A stretch of DNA of 33,843 nucleotides from Nitrososphaeria archaeon (GCA_029775995.1 JARVJX010000007.1:1-33843), one strand, 5' to 3'; shown: positions 19,649 through 27,591, numbered from the stretch's first letter. The notes: a model not told the origin generated them from the letters alone. Numbers and translations are program-made.

Positions 19649-19697
19649 AGTGTAAACGTTTCACTTAATATTTATATTTTGTTTCAAATTTGTTTCA
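19649..19697. promoter_or_regulatory. Candidate operator: near-palindrome plus phased GTTTCA repeats around a TATA-like tract
   Basis: AGTGTAAACGTTTCACT at 19649-19665; GTTTCA at 19658, 19681 and 19692 (spacings 23 and 11 nt); AT-rich TATTTATATTTT between them. Confidence 0.4.
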
Positions 19698-19744
19698 GCA
19701 AACCTTTAAATTGGGTCTATTCTTAAAAAAGCTGGGATGATGAA

Positions 19745-20599
19745 ATGACAAATACAACTAAGTCTATATTGGTAGCATCGTTAGTGGTTATAGCTGTTAT
19801 AATAATAGTATCCTTAGGGTTTGCCTTTGCATGGAACAATAATAGTATGATGAGTAGAGGATGGTGGAACGGTGCTCCTATGATGAATGCTTGGAATAAT
19901 GTCCCTATGATGGGAAATTGGGTAGGTAACCCAATAACACAGCAAGCAAAGAATAATCCATCTTTAAGTCCTGACAATTGGTTCGGTATGGGAATGATGG
20001 GTAATAATATGATGGGCTATAACTGGAACAGAGGTCCTATAAGAGGTATGGGTCCTAACTATATGGGTGCTTGCCCTGGTACTGTATGGTATCAACCTAC
20101 TATTTCAGCGGAGCGTTTATCCATAGATAAGGTTAAGGAAAAGCTTGAAAGCTATTTGAATAGCTTAGAGGGTAACTTTGCTTTACATGAGATAATGGAG
20201 TTTCAGAATAACTTCTATGCTATAGTAGTTGAGAAGGATACCGGGATAGGTGCCTTTGAGCTTTTAGTTCATCCCTACACAGGATTCATCATGCCAGAGC
20301 CAGGACCAAATATGATGTGGAATATAAAATATGGGATGCATAACATGATGGGTTATACAATTACTACAACTATGAATATAGATTCAGAGCAAGCTAAGAA
20401 ATTAGCCTTAACCTATCTTCAACAATACTTTAGCAATGTAGAGGTGGAAGAACCTATACAATTCTATGGCTACTATACTCTAGACTTCAAAGTGAGTGGT
20501 GAAACCTATGGAATGCTGAGTGTAAATGGATATACAGGGCAGGTATGGTATCACAGTTGGCATGGTAAATTCATACAAGAATTAGAAATAGAGGAGTAA
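19745..20599 (+). CDS. Secreted/membrane-anchored Met/Asn/Trp-rich protein with PepSY-like C-terminal repeats
   Basis: N-terminal TM helix, then a segment dense in MM/GM/NN/WN, then two PepSY-like modules (LSIDKVKEKLESYL...; IDSEQAKKLALTYLQQYF...SVNGYTGQVWYHSWHG). Confidence 0.75.
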   Translation: MTNTTKSILVASLVVIAVIIIVSLGFAFAWNNNSMMSRGWWNGAPMMNAWNNVPMMGNWVGNPITQQAKNNPSLSPDNWFGMGMMGNNMMGYNWNRGPIRGMGPNYMGACPGTVWYQPTISAERLSIDKVKEKLESYLNSLEGNFALHEIMEFQNNFYAIVVEKDTGIGAFELLVHPYTGFIMPEPGPNMMWNIKYGMHNMMGYTITTTMNIDSEQAKKLALTYLQQYFSNVEVEEPIQFYGYYTLDFKVSGETYGMLSVNGYTGQVWYHSWHGKFIQELEIEE

Positions 20600-20639
20600 A
20601 TTCTCCTTTCTTATTTTTTATTTTATGTTAAAAAGGTCT

Positions 20640-21698
20640 TCAGAGAAATCTCTCCCAACCTGCAAATTTATTTATATACTTTCCTCTAATGGGTATCTTT
20701 TCATCACACCTAGGACACTTATTATCGCTAAGACCATAGTAGCTGACCCTTGCATTTTGCCTAACTATGAGCATCTTACTACATTTAGGGCACTTCGTTG
20801 ATTCGAACTCCCATATACCTGTATTACCAATGTAGACGAATTTAACACCCATTTCCTCAGCCTTCTTCTTAGCCTCTAGTAGCTTACTCAAGCTAGTTGG
20901 GGGCTTTATATACCTATGGGCTGGATGGTACCTATTTATATGCAGAGGAATATCTTCACCTAAAACATCTAAATGTTCCTTTATGATCCACTCAATACAC
21001 TCAGCTGAGTCGTTAAAGCCTGGAACCATTAGAAAAACAGTCTCTACATGACCTCCATTATTCAGTATTATCTTTGCGTTCCTAAGAGGAACCACAGGGT
21101 TCACACCCTTAAGGATACTTTTATGAGCTTTTGGACAACCTTTTATATCCACAGAGAATCCATTGGCACCTGCTTCCATTAAGGCCGATAAAGCTCTCTC
21201 AGTAAAGTAGCAATTCGTTACAATAGTAGAGTAAAGGCCTTGCTTAGAAGCTAAACTGAACACATCTATCAGATAATCAACTTGAGTAGAAGGCTCTGTG
21301 AAGCTTGCACAGATACCCTCATCACCGTTGGTGATAGCTAATTTGATGAGTCTTTCGGGTGGGAAATATATGTCTTCGCTGGTGGGTCTCCTAAAGCTTA
21401 TGTGGTGATTCTGGCACCAAGGACAGTAAAAATTGCAACCATAGTTGGAGAAGGTTAAGGATGTGGAACCTGGCCAGTAATGAAAGAAGGGCTTTATCTC
21501 AATTGGTCTACTCTCTATAGCACTGAGCAAACCATAACCTAAGTTGATAAGTTTACTATCCATGTTAGCATAGTTTCCACAGATACCTATACTACCTAAC
21601 CTTATTTTACAAATTCTCTCACAAGCTAAACACTTTAATCTTCCATCATCTAAGAACTCCCAGAATAAAGCTACTTTAGGCTCTACTTTGGATATCAT
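20640..21698 (-). CDS. amrS: AmmeMemoRadiSam-type radical SAM protein (AmrS-like, PflA-related)
   Basis: SNYGCNFYCPWCQNHHIS radical SAM motif; C-terminal C-x2-C...C-x2-C zinc ribbon; HINRYHPAH motif. Confidence 0.88.
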   Translation of the reverse strand: MISKVEPKVALFWEFLDDGRLKCLACERICKIRLGSIGICGNYANMDSKLINLGYGLLSAIESRPIEIKPFFHYWPGSTSLTFSNYGCNFYCPWCQNHHISFRRPTSEDIYFPPERLIKLAITNGDEGICASFTEPSTQVDYLIDVFSLASKQGLYSTIVTNCYFTERALSALMEAGANGFSVDIKGCPKAHKSILKGVNPVVPLRNAKIILNNGGHVETVFLMVPGFNDSAECIEWIIKEHLDVLGEDIPLHINRYHPAHRYIKPPTSLSKLLEAKKKAEEMGVKFVYIGNTGIWEFESTKCPKCSKMLIVRQNARVSYYGLSDNKCPRCDEKIPIRGKYINKFAGWERFL

Positions 21699-21821
21699 CC
21701 TATCTATAGGTATGGAAAGTATAATAAAAAGGTAAAGAATATAGAAACATAGAAGAGCTTGAAGATATTATAATAAAAAGATAAACCTCTTATAAAAGTT
21801 TAATGATAAGAAGTTGATAAC

Positions 21822-22261
21822 ATGCCAATTAGCAAAAAATCCTTAGACTGGATATCTATGGCTGAAGAAGATTTGGAAGATTCTGAGGCTGATTATAGAG
21901 AAAGAAGGTATGCCAGTTCTGTCTTCCATGCAGAACTCTGTGCTCAGAAGGCTTTAAAGGGGATCATTATAGCATTAGGCTTTGAACCAGGTAAAACTCA
22001 TAGACCAAGCCTAGTTTTAAAGGGCTTAATAAGTGGGGCTTGATAAACTTGAAGGAGGAAACCATGGGTGAGCTAGATAGAATAATTTCTCTTTCTCTTG
22101 TTCTAGAAGATCAGGGTGTAATACCTCGCTACGGATGGGAAACTTTGAGCAGAATCATAAAACCATCAGAGATCTATGATGAAGAAAAGGCTGGACTTCT
22201 CTTAGAGAATGCTAGAGAAGTTCTGAGATTGGCTAAAAAATTAATTGGTGAATTAAACTGA
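21822..22261 (+). pseudogene. HEPN domain protein (COG2250-like) split by a frame change
   Basis: ORFs 21822-22043 and 22040-22261 together reconstruct one HEPN domain (...HAELCAQKALKGIIIALGFEPGKTHRPSLVLKGLISG / LINLKEETMGELDRIISLSLVLEDQGVIPRYGWE...). The break is near the GGGG at about 22034-22038. Confidence 0.75.
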
Positions 22262-22683
22262 TAAATTCTTTAATAAAAGATAAAAGGTACTTAGAGGATC
22301 TGAGGGAATACCTAGAAGTCCTATTAGGTAATGAAAAGGTAACTGCCATAATACTTTACGTCTCTCTTCCAAAAGGTAAAGTTAAACCTTACTCTGAAAG
22401 TGATATAGATCTATTAGTAATAAGTAAGGATCTACCAAAGGATTTAGTAGAGAGAAGACTCAAAGCTCTTAAGCTAAAAAAGCGCCCTATGGCTATAGAG
22501 GATATATGGGTTACAGAGGAGGAACTTTTAGAGGGTTTAAAGGGTGGGTGGGGGCTTATCTTAGATGCTTTAACCTATGGTAAACCTCTTTATGACCTAA
22601 AAAAATTCTTAGAACCTATGAGAAAATTTGTAGGTGAGAAGTATAAAAGAATTGGTAAAATATGGGTTTTAAGAGATGGATAA
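22261..22683 (+). CDS. MNT-type minimal nucleotidyltransferase, no canonical start codon
   Basis: The open frame runs from 22252 and encodes ...LEDLREYLEVLLGNEKVTAIILYVSLPKGKVKPYSESDIDLLVISKD... The track's ATG at 22489 is internal. No ATG/GTG/TTG lies upstream in frame; ATA at 22261 (after GGTGA at 22247-22251) is the best-placed candidate. Confidence 0.65.
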   Translation: MNSLIKDKRYLEDLREYLEVLLGNEKVTAIILYVSLPKGKVKPYSESDIDLLVISKDLPKDLVERRLKALKLKKRPMAIEDIWVTEEELLEGLKGGWGLILDALTYGKPLYDLKKFLEPMRKFVGEKYKRIGKIWVLRDG

Positions 22684-22928
22684 ATAAGAAGAAGGCCATT
22701 TTATTATAATTACTTTAAATTAGTGAATAAAGCTTGGTTTAAAGAAGGTTTTGGATTGGATATAGATTGGCTACGTATAATTGATGTGATTACTAAGGGA
22801 ATAAGAATGTACGAAATAATAGAGCAAGAGTTAATGAAAAACCTATTTCAGAAGTAGGTTTAGATAATAAAAATAGGAATTATAGAGAGTAGAAAATAGA
22901 GTTGAGCAAAAGTTAAATCTGGAGTAGT

Positions 22929-23070
22929 GGGGACGGTGGGATTTGAACCCACGATTTTCGGGTCACCGCAGCTCCAATTTCACATCATCTTTAATCAGCT
23001 GACCCAAAACTTCTGGAGCCCCTAGCGGCACCCAAAGGGCTGACGCCCTGCCTTACTAGACTACGTCCCC
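22929..23070 (-). tRNA. tRNA-Trp(CCA) with two introns
   Basis: Exons 23070-23042, 23021-23013 and 22963-22929 join to GGGGACG TA GTCT AGTAAGGCA GGGC G TCGGG CTCCAGA CCCGA AAATC GTGGG TTCAAAT CCCAC CGTCCCC, a fully paired cloverleaf with anticodon CCA. Intron 1 is 20 nt at 28/29; intron 2 is 49 nt at canonical 37/38. Confidence 0.9.
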
Positions 23071-23136
23071 TATACAAAACTTCCCTTTACCTTCTATAAA
23101 AGTTTAAAGTTAGGATAATGATATTATTAAATTAGT

Positions 23137-23823
23137 TTGAAGTTTCTTGTTAGTGTTACCGATAAGGTTGAAGCCCTTAGAGCCTATAGAGGAGGAGCAG
23201 ATATAATAGATATTAAAAATCCTAAGGAAGGCTCTGTAGGTGCAAACTATCCTTGGATAATAGATGAGATAGTTAGTTCTCTTAAGGGAAAGGTAGAGAT
23301 CAGTGCAACTATAGGAGATTTAAATTTCTTACCTGGAATGGCTTCTTTAGCCTGCTATGCAGCTTTAAAATTAAAGGTAGATTATGTTAAAGCTGGTTTC
23401 TATAAATTAAACCTTGAGCAAGCAAAGAGTTTGGCTAAAAGTCTATCAAAGACCCTTGAAATGAATAAAGAGGCTAAGTTAGTTATGGTCAGTTTTGCCG
23501 ATTATAAAGAGTTTAGGGGCTTATCCTACTGGAAGCTTTTAGAGATAGCTAAAGACTACTTTGATGGGTTTCTTTTAGACCTTAAGCTTAAGGGTGAAAG
23601 ATGCCTATTCGATTATCTGAAAAAAGAAGAGCTGATTAGGATCAGAGATTTCTGTAGAAATAATTCTTTAATTTTTGGTATGGCAGGAGGCTTAAAATTC
23701 GAGCACTTAAAAATGGTGAAGGATTTAGAGCCTGATGTATTTGGGGTTAGGAGAGGAGTTTTGGATAAGTTAAAGGTTAGTGAAAGCTTGGTAAGAACTT
23801 TTATTAAAAGCATTAGAAGTTAG
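23137..23823 (+). CDS. mfnB: (5-formylfuran-3-yl)methyl phosphate synthase (MfnB, former DUF556)
   Basis: GGADIIDIKNPKEGSVGANYPWII and SATIGDLNFLPGMASLA motifs. TTG start. Confidence 0.88.
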   Translation: MKFLVSVTDKVEALRAYRGGADIIDIKNPKEGSVGANYPWIIDEIVSSLKGKVEISATIGDLNFLPGMASLACYAALKLKVDYVKAGFYKLNLEQAKSLAKSLSKTLEMNKEAKLVMVSFADYKEFRGLSYWKLLEIAKDYFDGFLLDLKLKGERCLFDYLKKEELIRIRDFCRNNSLIFGMAGGLKFEHLKMVKDLEPDVFGVRRGVLDKLKVSESLVRTFIKSIRS

Positions 23824-23917
23824 TTCTAAGCCATAAACAACATTAAAGCTCTTATATTGAAACTTTAAAAGTTAGCTTTGAAAGGTTTTATATCCTTTTC
23901 TTTATATAAGGATAGGG

Positions 23918-24055
23918 TTGAGTTCCCTTAGTGATAAGCTTAAGGAAAAGCTTACTCAGGAGGATTATGATTTTGCCCTTCAAATTCTTAGCTTACCAAC
24001 TAGTAAAATTAGAAGCTTTTTAGAAGATAAAGTAAAGGAGGTGGTTAAGGATTAG
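23918..24055 (+). CDS. Small 45-aa protein upstream of the Rad50-like gene
   Basis: TTG-initiated frame LSSLSDKLKEKLTQEDYDFALQILSLPTSKIRSFLEDKVKEVVKD*; downstream of a TATA-like tract. Its stop overlaps the next gene's candidate start. Confidence 0.5.
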   Translation: MSSLSDKLKEKLTQEDYDFALQILSLPTSKIRSFLEDKVKEVVKD

Positions 24056-25766
24056 ATTAGTAGATTTAGAAATCTTTAACTTTAGAGGAATAGAGCAGGA
24101 AGAGATAAAGCTCAATCCCTTACATGTATTTCATGGTCCTATGGGTAGTGGAAAAACATCAAGGCTCTTAGCAATTCTCTTCGCATTAACGGGCTCTACT
24201 CTTGCTGGGTTAACCTTGGATGATATGATAAATCTTAACTCTGATAGAATGGTGGTTAGAGTAGGTATAGAAAAGGATGGGAAATATCATAAAGTTGAAA
24301 GAAGTAAGAGGAGAGGTTATTCATCCTCTTTAAAATTTTTAGGAGAGCCCCTTACCCTTGCTATAGATGAGAATATCTATATAGAAGGTAGGAAAATATC
24401 CGAAATATTCTTTGGGGCTCCAAAGGAAAAGATGCTAAAACTGGATGCTCTATTAGGTTTATCCGATTATAACTTAGCCTTACAAGAAATAACTACAGCT
24501 CCCATAGATAAAAAGTTAGAGGAATTTAAGAAGCATAAGGAGGATATGCTTAGAGCCCTTGAGTATGAGGAGAAGACTAAAAAATTAGAGGAAGAAATAA
24601 AGAACATAAACTCAAGGTTAGATGAAATAAATTCAGCTCTAAGTAGTGAGTTGAATTCAAAAGCTTGGGCAGAGGAAGTAATTAAAAGGGCTTCTGAAAG
24701 TATAAAAATTAAAGGAGAGATAGAGAGCAAAAGGGAATTAATAAAAAGTTATAAAGGACAGCTGGATTCTATTCCTAAGTATTCAGAAAACTTAGAAGAA
24801 GAGCTTAACGAATTAGAATCTAGGTATAAGGCTATGCAGAGAAGAAAAACCTATCTAGAAGGTTCCTTTCAAATTTTTGATCTCGAATCTATAGATAAAA
24901 TTACCAACTGCCCTTTATGCTATTCTCCCTTATCAAAGGAAAAGGTTAGTGAGTTTAAACAGTATTATAACGAATATAAGGAACTGATCTTAAAGTCTAG
25001 AGATTTAGAGGAAGCTTTATCTATAAAAAGAAAAGAAGTGGAGCAGGCTAGAAAGGATAAAGAGAGAGCAAAATGGCTTTATTCTCAAATTTTAAGCTTG
25101 GAAGCTGAGATATCTAGCAGGAGTTTTGATGTTATAAATGAAGAGGATATTAATAGAGCGAAGCAAGTAATGGATAGATTTGATAGATTAAAAAAGGAAA
25201 ATGAGGAGCTTAAATTCAAAAAAAGGACTTTGGAGGAGCAGATAAGGGATTATACTTCTTTAAAGGAAAAATTTTCTGTTTACAAAACCTATAATTTAGA
25301 TAAAAAGTTAGAGGAATTAGAAGCTTTAAGAGATAAAATAGTTAGGATAAAAAAAGCTTTAGAAGAGGCTCTAAGGGAAATCAGAGAAGAAGAGCTCTTA
25401 AAGTTAAGAGATTCCTTCAGGAGAGCCTTTAGAAAGATCTATACCTATGAAAAATTTAAGGATGCAGACTTTGATCTCATAAATTATAAGGGAAGGGAAG
25501 TTTTAACCCTTAAGGCTAAAGTTAATGAAAGCTGGATAAGAGCTGATCAAATGAGCACTGGAGAAACGGTAGCTTTAAGTTTTGCCCTTCTATTTTCCAT
25601 AAATCAGATTGAAAGTCCTTCCATCTTACTATTGGATGAGCCTGAAGAAGGTTTAGATGATGAGGGTATAAGAGGATTAGCAAAAGTATTAAAAGATCTA
25701 TCAAACAATACACAGATTTTAATAGCTACAAGAAATAATCTTTTAGCGGAGCTTCTTAAAGGATGA
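24051..25766 (+). CDS. Rad50/SMC-like coiled-coil ATPase with CxxC hook
   Basis: Walker A HGPMGSGKTS, CPLC hook mid-protein, signature MSTGE, Walker B SILLLDEPEEGLDDEG. The frame extends upstream of the track's ATG (24141) to ATT 24051 (IRLVDLEIFNFRGIEQEEIKLNPLHVFHG), preceded by GGAGGTG at 24037-24043. Confidence 0.85.
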   Translation: MRLVDLEIFNFRGIEQEEIKLNPLHVFHGPMGSGKTSRLLAILFALTGSTLAGLTLDDMINLNSDRMVVRVGIEKDGKYHKVERSKRRGYSSSLKFLGEPLTLAIDENIYIEGRKISEIFFGAPKEKMLKLDALLGLSDYNLALQEITTAPIDKKLEEFKKHKEDMLRALEYEEKTKKLEEEIKNINSRLDEINSALSSELNSKAWAEEVIKRASESIKIKGEIESKRELIKSYKGQLDSIPKYSENLEEELNELESRYKAMQRRKTYLEGSFQIFDLESIDKITNCPLCYSPLSKEKVSEFKQYYNEYKELILKSRDLEEALSIKRKEVEQARKDKERAKWLYSQILSLEAEISSRSFDVINEEDINRAKQVMDRFDRLKKENEELKFKKRTLEEQIRDYTSLKEKFSVYKTYNLDKKLEELEALRDKIVRIKKALEEALREIREEELLKLRDSFRRAFRKIYTYEKFKDADFDLINYKGREVLTLKAKVNESWIRADQMSTGETVALSFALLFSINQIESPSILLLDEPEEGLDDEGIRGLAKVLKDLSNNTQILIATRNNLLAELLKG

Positions 25767-27187
25767 GCTTCGAGAGGCAAAGGGTAATAGGAGTAATTGC
25801 CAGCGAGTCTAGTGAAACGGAAGCTAGAGTTATACTAAACTATAAAGAAGAATTAAATATCAAAACCGAAGATTTAGTTGTAGTTGAAAATCTTATTGGA
25901 GGTAAAGTTTTAGCCGTTTTAAGGGGAGGAAGAGGTTTAAATGAAAATCTTAAGACTGGAGGTTATCATCCAGCTTTAAGTTATGCAAGAATAGGAGGAA
26001 ATCCAAGTAAAGCTAAAGAAAGCTATGATTTTAGGCTATTGGTTATTGGAGAGATTACAGAAGAAGGTTTAGTTCAGAATAAGAAGATTCTATCACCAGG
26101 CTCTCCTGTTAGGCTCTTTAGTGAAAAAGATGATCCTATGGTTTATTTATCAAAAAATAAAGGCTTCACTTTGGGTTACTATGAAGGAAGACCCAATTGG
26201 AAAGTTCCTGTAAATATTGATTTTATTCCCTATCATATAGGAGTCTTTGCCACTACTGGAGGAGGAAAGTCTTACCTTGCAAGATACGAGATAATACCCT
26301 TACTAAAAAAGGCTGGATATGGTGTATTGATCTTAGATTGGAAGGGTAGAGATTATGCTCCTTACTTTAAGGACGTGATTAGTATAGCTGATATAGCCCT
26401 TGATACTGAGAGTGTTAAAGACTACCTAATTAGACTCTTTGGAAACTTTGGATACTCTACAGATACAAATCTCCCTAGGCAAGCTTTAGAAGCTTACCTT
26501 GAGAAAGAAGAATGGAGAGGTCTAGGTGAGAAAGACCTCAAAGATAGTTTAAAGGAAGGGATTATAGAAGAAATAAAGCTTTTAAAGGATAGAAGAAGTG
26601 AAGAGGCTATAAATAGGGTTGAATTGGCCTTTAAGAAAATTCAGAGTAGAGAGTTATCCTTCATCTTAGGTATAAAAACTCCTGAAAACGTTCTTGAAGA
26701 GGTTAGAGAAAAGGGAATAGTGGTTATTAACATGAAGAAGGCAAGTAAGCATATTAAGCTACTTTGCTTTTTGGCCCTTGGTAAGTACTTAATGGATATG
26801 ATGTATAACGATGAAGACCCAAATCTAGCTTTGGTCATAGACGAAGGTCCTCAATACTGTGGATTCAATCCTATAGGAATTGAGAAGGAAACAACAGATA
26901 TAATCATAGATATGTGCGCTTTAGGTAGAAGCCACAAATTATGTATATGCTTGCTATCTCAAGGAATAGCTGGAGAAATTGGTATAAATGCAGCTGTGAG
27001 AAGGAATCTTAATACTCAACTCATTGGGAAGATTCATCCCTTGGATATGAATGAAGCATCAAATTGGCTCTCTCCTTATAATATAGATCCAAAGTTCTTG
27101 CTCTCTTTACCTCCTGGACATTTTTACTTTATGGGCAGTATGAATCCTTCTCCTATGCCTCTATTAATTACTTTTGCCATAGGTTAA
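25763..27187 (+). CDS. HerA-like (DUF87) hexameric ATPase
   Basis: HAS-barrel-like N-terminus, Walker A FATTGGGKSYLA, Walker B LALVIDEGP, Arg-finger region AAVRRNLNTQLIGKI; ATGA overlap with the Rad50-like gene. Confidence 0.88.
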   Translation: MSFERQRVIGVIASESSETEARVILNYKEELNIKTEDLVVVENLIGGKVLAVLRGGRGLNENLKTGGYHPALSYARIGGNPSKAKESYDFRLLVIGEITEEGLVQNKKILSPGSPVRLFSEKDDPMVYLSKNKGFTLGYYEGRPNWKVPVNIDFIPYHIGVFATTGGGKSYLARYEIIPLLKKAGYGVLILDWKGRDYAPYFKDVISIADIALDTESVKDYLIRLFGNFGYSTDTNLPRQALEAYLEKEEWRGLGEKDLKDSLKEGIIEEIKLLKDRRSEEAINRVELAFKKIQSRELSFILGIKTPENVLEEVREKGIVVINMKKASKHIKLLCFLALGKYLMDMMYNDEDPNLALVIDEGPQYCGFNPIGIEKETTDIIIDMCALGRSHKLCICLLSQGIAGEIGINAAVRRNLNTQLIGKIHPLDMNEASNWLSPYNIDPKFLLSLPPGHFYFMGSMNPSPMPLLITFAIG

Positions 27188-27199
27188 ACGATTATGCCT

Positions 27200-27410
27200 A
27201 AGTTTTGTGCAAATAGCCCTACATTATATAGCCTAAGAAGATAGTCGGACCTTAGATACCTTTGAAGAGGAAGTTGGAATAGATTATCAGTAGAGGATAA
27301 TAACTCATAGGACTTCCTAATGAATTATTAGATTCATAGAGGGGGGATATGTAAATGGAGGCATAAGGATTCTTCCCTTTTATTCAAAGCGAGACTATTT
27401 GCACGAACTT
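27200..27410. mobile_element. Possible small non-autonomous element or IS remnant with imperfect terminal inverted repeats
   Basis: AAGTTTTGTGCAAATAG at about 27200-27216 and the reverse complement AAGTTCGTGCAAATAG at about 27395-27410 bracket about 210 nt of apparently non-coding DNA. Confidence 0.4.
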
Positions 27411-27591
27411 GGATATCGTAAAGGAAGAGGGTTAAAAAGTAAGTAAATAATCTTGATATGACTTCCATTAGATGATAACCAATAGCTTGAGTTGTTCAAT
27501 CTAAGTTTTAAAGGTTAAAGTAAAGATTTTTAAAATTTTAGCCCACCCAATTAATGGGTGAATTTGATGAGAAATCGTAGGATTTTACTGG

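Noticed and set aside
19723-19977. Minus-strand 84-aa ORF opposite the Met-rich protein
   Set aside because: Shadow of the Met/Asn-rich coding region; no independent support.
22489-22683. 64-aa ORF as a stand-alone gene
   Set aside because: It is the C-terminal part of the MNT frame, which is open and homologous upstream; ATG 22489 is internal.
22720-22857. Small ORF after the MNT gene (VNKAWFKEGFGLDIDWLRIIDVITKGIRMYEIIEQELMKNLFQK)
   Set aside because: Short, with no recognised family; may be residual coding DNA but too weak to call.
22929-23070. tRNA-Pro(TGG), suggested by TAGTCTAG and TTTGGGT
   Set aside because: No anticodon stem can be built around TTTGGGT that also connects to the T-arm. 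The Trp(CCA) model with two introns pairs completely and has the correct length.
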